Position numbers and translations under genes: made by a program. Of a stretch of DNA of 5,890 nucleotides, positions 4,438 to 5,890 are shown one piece after another. Below the pieces are notes generated by a model, which saw only the letters and a list, made by a program, of their open reading frames with translations, made no database searches and was not told where the DNA came from. How positions within the stretch are numbered: the first letter of the stretch is position 1; each line of letters starts with the position of its first letter. The stretch covers positions 1-5,890 of the forward strand of contig DATJSO010000002.1 in NCBI GenBank assembly GCA_035504075.1, read 5' to 3'. This stretch comes from DATARH01 sp035504075 (GTDB lineage: Bacteria > Pseudomonadota > Alphaproteobacteria > ATCC43930 > CGMCC-115725).

Positions 4438-5890
4438 ATGAGCGACGCAACATCGGGGCCGGCGGCAATCGAGCGGCCGATCCTCGGCAACGAGCCGGGC
4501 GATTACTGGGGCAGCGACGCCGTCGCGACGATGCTGCGCGAACTCGACCTGCCCTATGTCGCGCTCAACCCGGGCGCGTCCTATCGCGGCCTGCACGACA
4601 GCCTCGTCAACCTGCTGGGCAATCGCGACCCGCAGATGCTGCTCTGCCTGCATGAAGAGCACGCGGTCGCGATCGCACACGGTTACGCCAAGGTGGCGGG
4701 ACGGCCGATGGGCGCGATCGTGCACTCGAATGTCGGCCTGATGCACGCGACGATGGCGATCTTCGACGCGTGGTGCGACCGCGTGCCGGTTTTCGTGCTC
4801 GGCGCGACGGGGCCGGTCGATGCGGCCAAGCGCCGGCCGTGGATCGACTGGATCCACACCGCGCAGGATCAGGGGGCGCTCGTTCGCAATTTCACGAAAT
4901 GGGACGACCAGCCCGCCTCGGTCGCGGCCGCCGCCGAATCGCTGCTGCGCGCCCATCGCATGATGATGACGCCGCCGCGCGGGCCGGTCTATGTCTGCCT
5001 CGACGCCGCGCTGCAGGAGAGCCGCCTCGGCGCGTTGCCGCCATTGCCCGGCGCTGATCGTTTTCGCCCGCCGCGCGCCGCCGCGCCCGATCCGGCTGCC
5101 GCCGCCGAGGCCGCTTCGCTGCTGCAGCGCGCCGAGCGGCCGCTGATCCTGGTCGGCCGCACCTCACGCAGCGAAGCGGATTGGCAGCGCCGCGTGCAAC
5201 TCGCCGAGGCACTCGGTGCGATCGCGTTGACCGACGCCAAGACCGGCGCCGGCTTTCCGTCGCGCCACAGACTGCACGGCCCGCCCGCCGGCAACCAGCC
5301 GAGCGATGCGGCTTGCGCGCTGATCCGCGAGGCCGACGTGATCCTCAGCCTCGACTGGGTCGATCTCGCCGGTGCCTTCAAGGCGGCATGCGGCGCGGCG
5401 CCGGTCGGATCGAAGGTGATCTCCGCCTCGCTTGACCACCTCGCGCATAACGGCTGGAGCATGGATTACCAGGGCCTGCCGCCGACCGACATCCATCTCG
5501 CGGTCGAGCCGGACATTGCGGTCGCAGCGCTGCTGCCGCTGCTGGGGCCGCGCCCGCCCGGCTGGGGCGGCAATCCGCCGGCGGCGCAGCTGCAGCCGGC
5601 GCCTACCGGCCCCGCCGGCAAAATCGCGCCGCTCGACCTCGCGGCGGCCTTGCGCGCGGCGGTGGGCAACCGCCCGACAACGCTGATCCGCAGCCCGCTC
5701 GCCTGGGCCAGCAACACCTGGGATGTGGCACACCCGCTCGACGCGCTTGGCGGCGACGGCGGCGGCGGGGTCGGCGCCGGCCCCGGCATGGCGGTCGGCG
5801 CGGCGCTGGCCCTAAGGGACTTACCGGGCGGCACCGGCCGGCTGCCGGTCGCCGCACTCGGCGACGGCGACTATCTGATGGGCTGCACGG
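4438..5890 (+). CDS. thiamine-diphosphate-dependent enzyme, acetolactate synthase/decarboxylase superfamily, C-terminus cut by window edge
   Basis: Predicted ThDP-dependent cytoplasmic enzyme acting on a 2-oxoacid by decarboxylation or carboligation; the substrate is not identifiable. In all, 484 codons are present out of an expected 550-600. The N-terminal pyrimidine-binding domain (about 20-200) includes LNPGASYRGLHDSLVN (43-58). The helix LHEEHAVAIAHGYAKVAGRP (71-90) carries the probable catalytic glutamate E73, in the HE position that aligns with acetolactate synthase. A central domain follows (about 215-375), then a Pro/Ala-rich linker (about 376-395). The start of the pyrophosphate-binding domain shows a Gly-rich loop (about 438-450) and GDGDYLMG (475-482), the front of the GDG...NN metal/ThDP motif. 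The NN half lies beyond the window. It resembles genes loosely annotated 'acetolactate synthase large subunit' or 'thiamine pyrophosphate-binding protein'. No regulatory subunit gene is visible, so true branched-chain amino acid synthesis is doubtful. It is divergent from the kinase across 131 bp. Confidence 0.95.
   Translation, partial: MSDATSGPAAIERPILGNEPGDYWGSDAVATMLRELDLPYVALNPGASYRGLHDSLVNLLGNRDPQMLLCLHEEHAVAIAHGYAKVAGRPMGAIVHSNVGLMHATMAIFDAWCDRVPVFVLGATGPVDAAKRRPWIDWIHTAQDQGALVRNFTKWDDQPASVAAAAESLLRAHRMMMTPPRGPVYVCLDAALQESRLGALPPLPGADRFRPPRAAAPDPAAAAEAASLLQRAERPLILVGRTSRSEADWQRRVQLAEALGAIALTDAKTGAGFPSRHRLHGPPAGNQPSDAACALIREADVILSLDWVDLAGAFKAACGAAPVGSKVISASLDHLAHNGWSMDYQGLPPTDIHLAVEPDIAVAALLPLLGPRPPGWGGNPPAAQLQPAPTGPAGKIAPLDLAAALRAAVGNRPTTLIRSPLAWASNTWDVAHPLDALGGDGGGGVGAGPGMAVGAALALRDLPGGTGRLPVAALGDGDYLMGCT

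Noticed and set aside
3131..4441. 436-codon open frame on the plus strand
   Set aside because: It is antisense to the two-domain kinase, whose HGDLHLRN and GLSGSGKST motifs show the true coding strand. The frame's product has no recognisable domain.
4165..4956. 263-codon open frame on the minus strand
   Set aside because: It overlaps the start of both the kinase and the divergent ThDP gene in the wrong frames, and its composition is that of an antisense shadow.
1..5890. A linked novel system (defence island, mobile element or biosynthetic cluster)
   Set aside because: The genes are ordinary metabolic or unknown enzymes with separate spacers. There is no integrase, transposase, toxin-antitoxin pair, nuclease/helicase or repeat array, and nothing in the sequence ties them together.

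Overview
The window is about 68% GC by eye, with strong G/C preference at third codon positions, SD-like ribosome binding sites and some GTG starts. This fits a high-GC proteobacterium. Alphaproteobacteria is my best guess, from the gene types and a TTAACCAT-containing AT-rich spacer, but no sequence here fixes the taxon. I see no mobile element, CRISPR array, tRNA or rRNA.

Layout. Four genes read leftward and one reads rightward. From left to right: (1) the 3'-truncated front 492 codons of an AMP-forming acyl-CoA synthetase (minus, start 1477, runs off the left edge); (2) a 214-aa class I SAM-dependent methyltransferase-like protein (minus, 1589-2233) with an unusual motif I; (3) a small charged helical protein of about 69 aa (minus, 2393-2602); (4) a two-domain protein joining an aminoglycoside-phosphotransferase-like kinase to a P-loop kinase (minus, 2753-4306); (5) a divergent thiamine-diphosphate-dependent enzyme of the acetolactate synthase/decarboxylase superfamily (plus, from 4438), cut by the right edge inside its GDG cofactor motif.

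Gaps. 1478-1588 separates the ligase from the methyltransferase and holds a weak GC hairpin. 2234-2392 shows nothing convincing apart from a 10-bp palindrome (GCAAGCTTGC, 2309-2318). 2603-2752 is the standout: it is only about 40% GC by hand count and carries an 11-bp inverted repeat plus a plausible promoter for the small gene. 4307-4437 is the divergent start region of the kinase and the ThDP enzyme.

Working together. The genes look like ordinary accessory metabolism: fatty or organic acid activation, methyl transfer, phosphotransfer and 2-oxoacid carboligation or decarboxylation. I see no evidence that they form one pathway. Gaps of 111-159 bp between the leftward genes argue against a tight operon. 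I did not find a convincing new biological system. The best leads are the AT-rich dyad spacer, the orphan small protein, the methyltransferase with altered motif I and the kinase fusion of unknown substrate.
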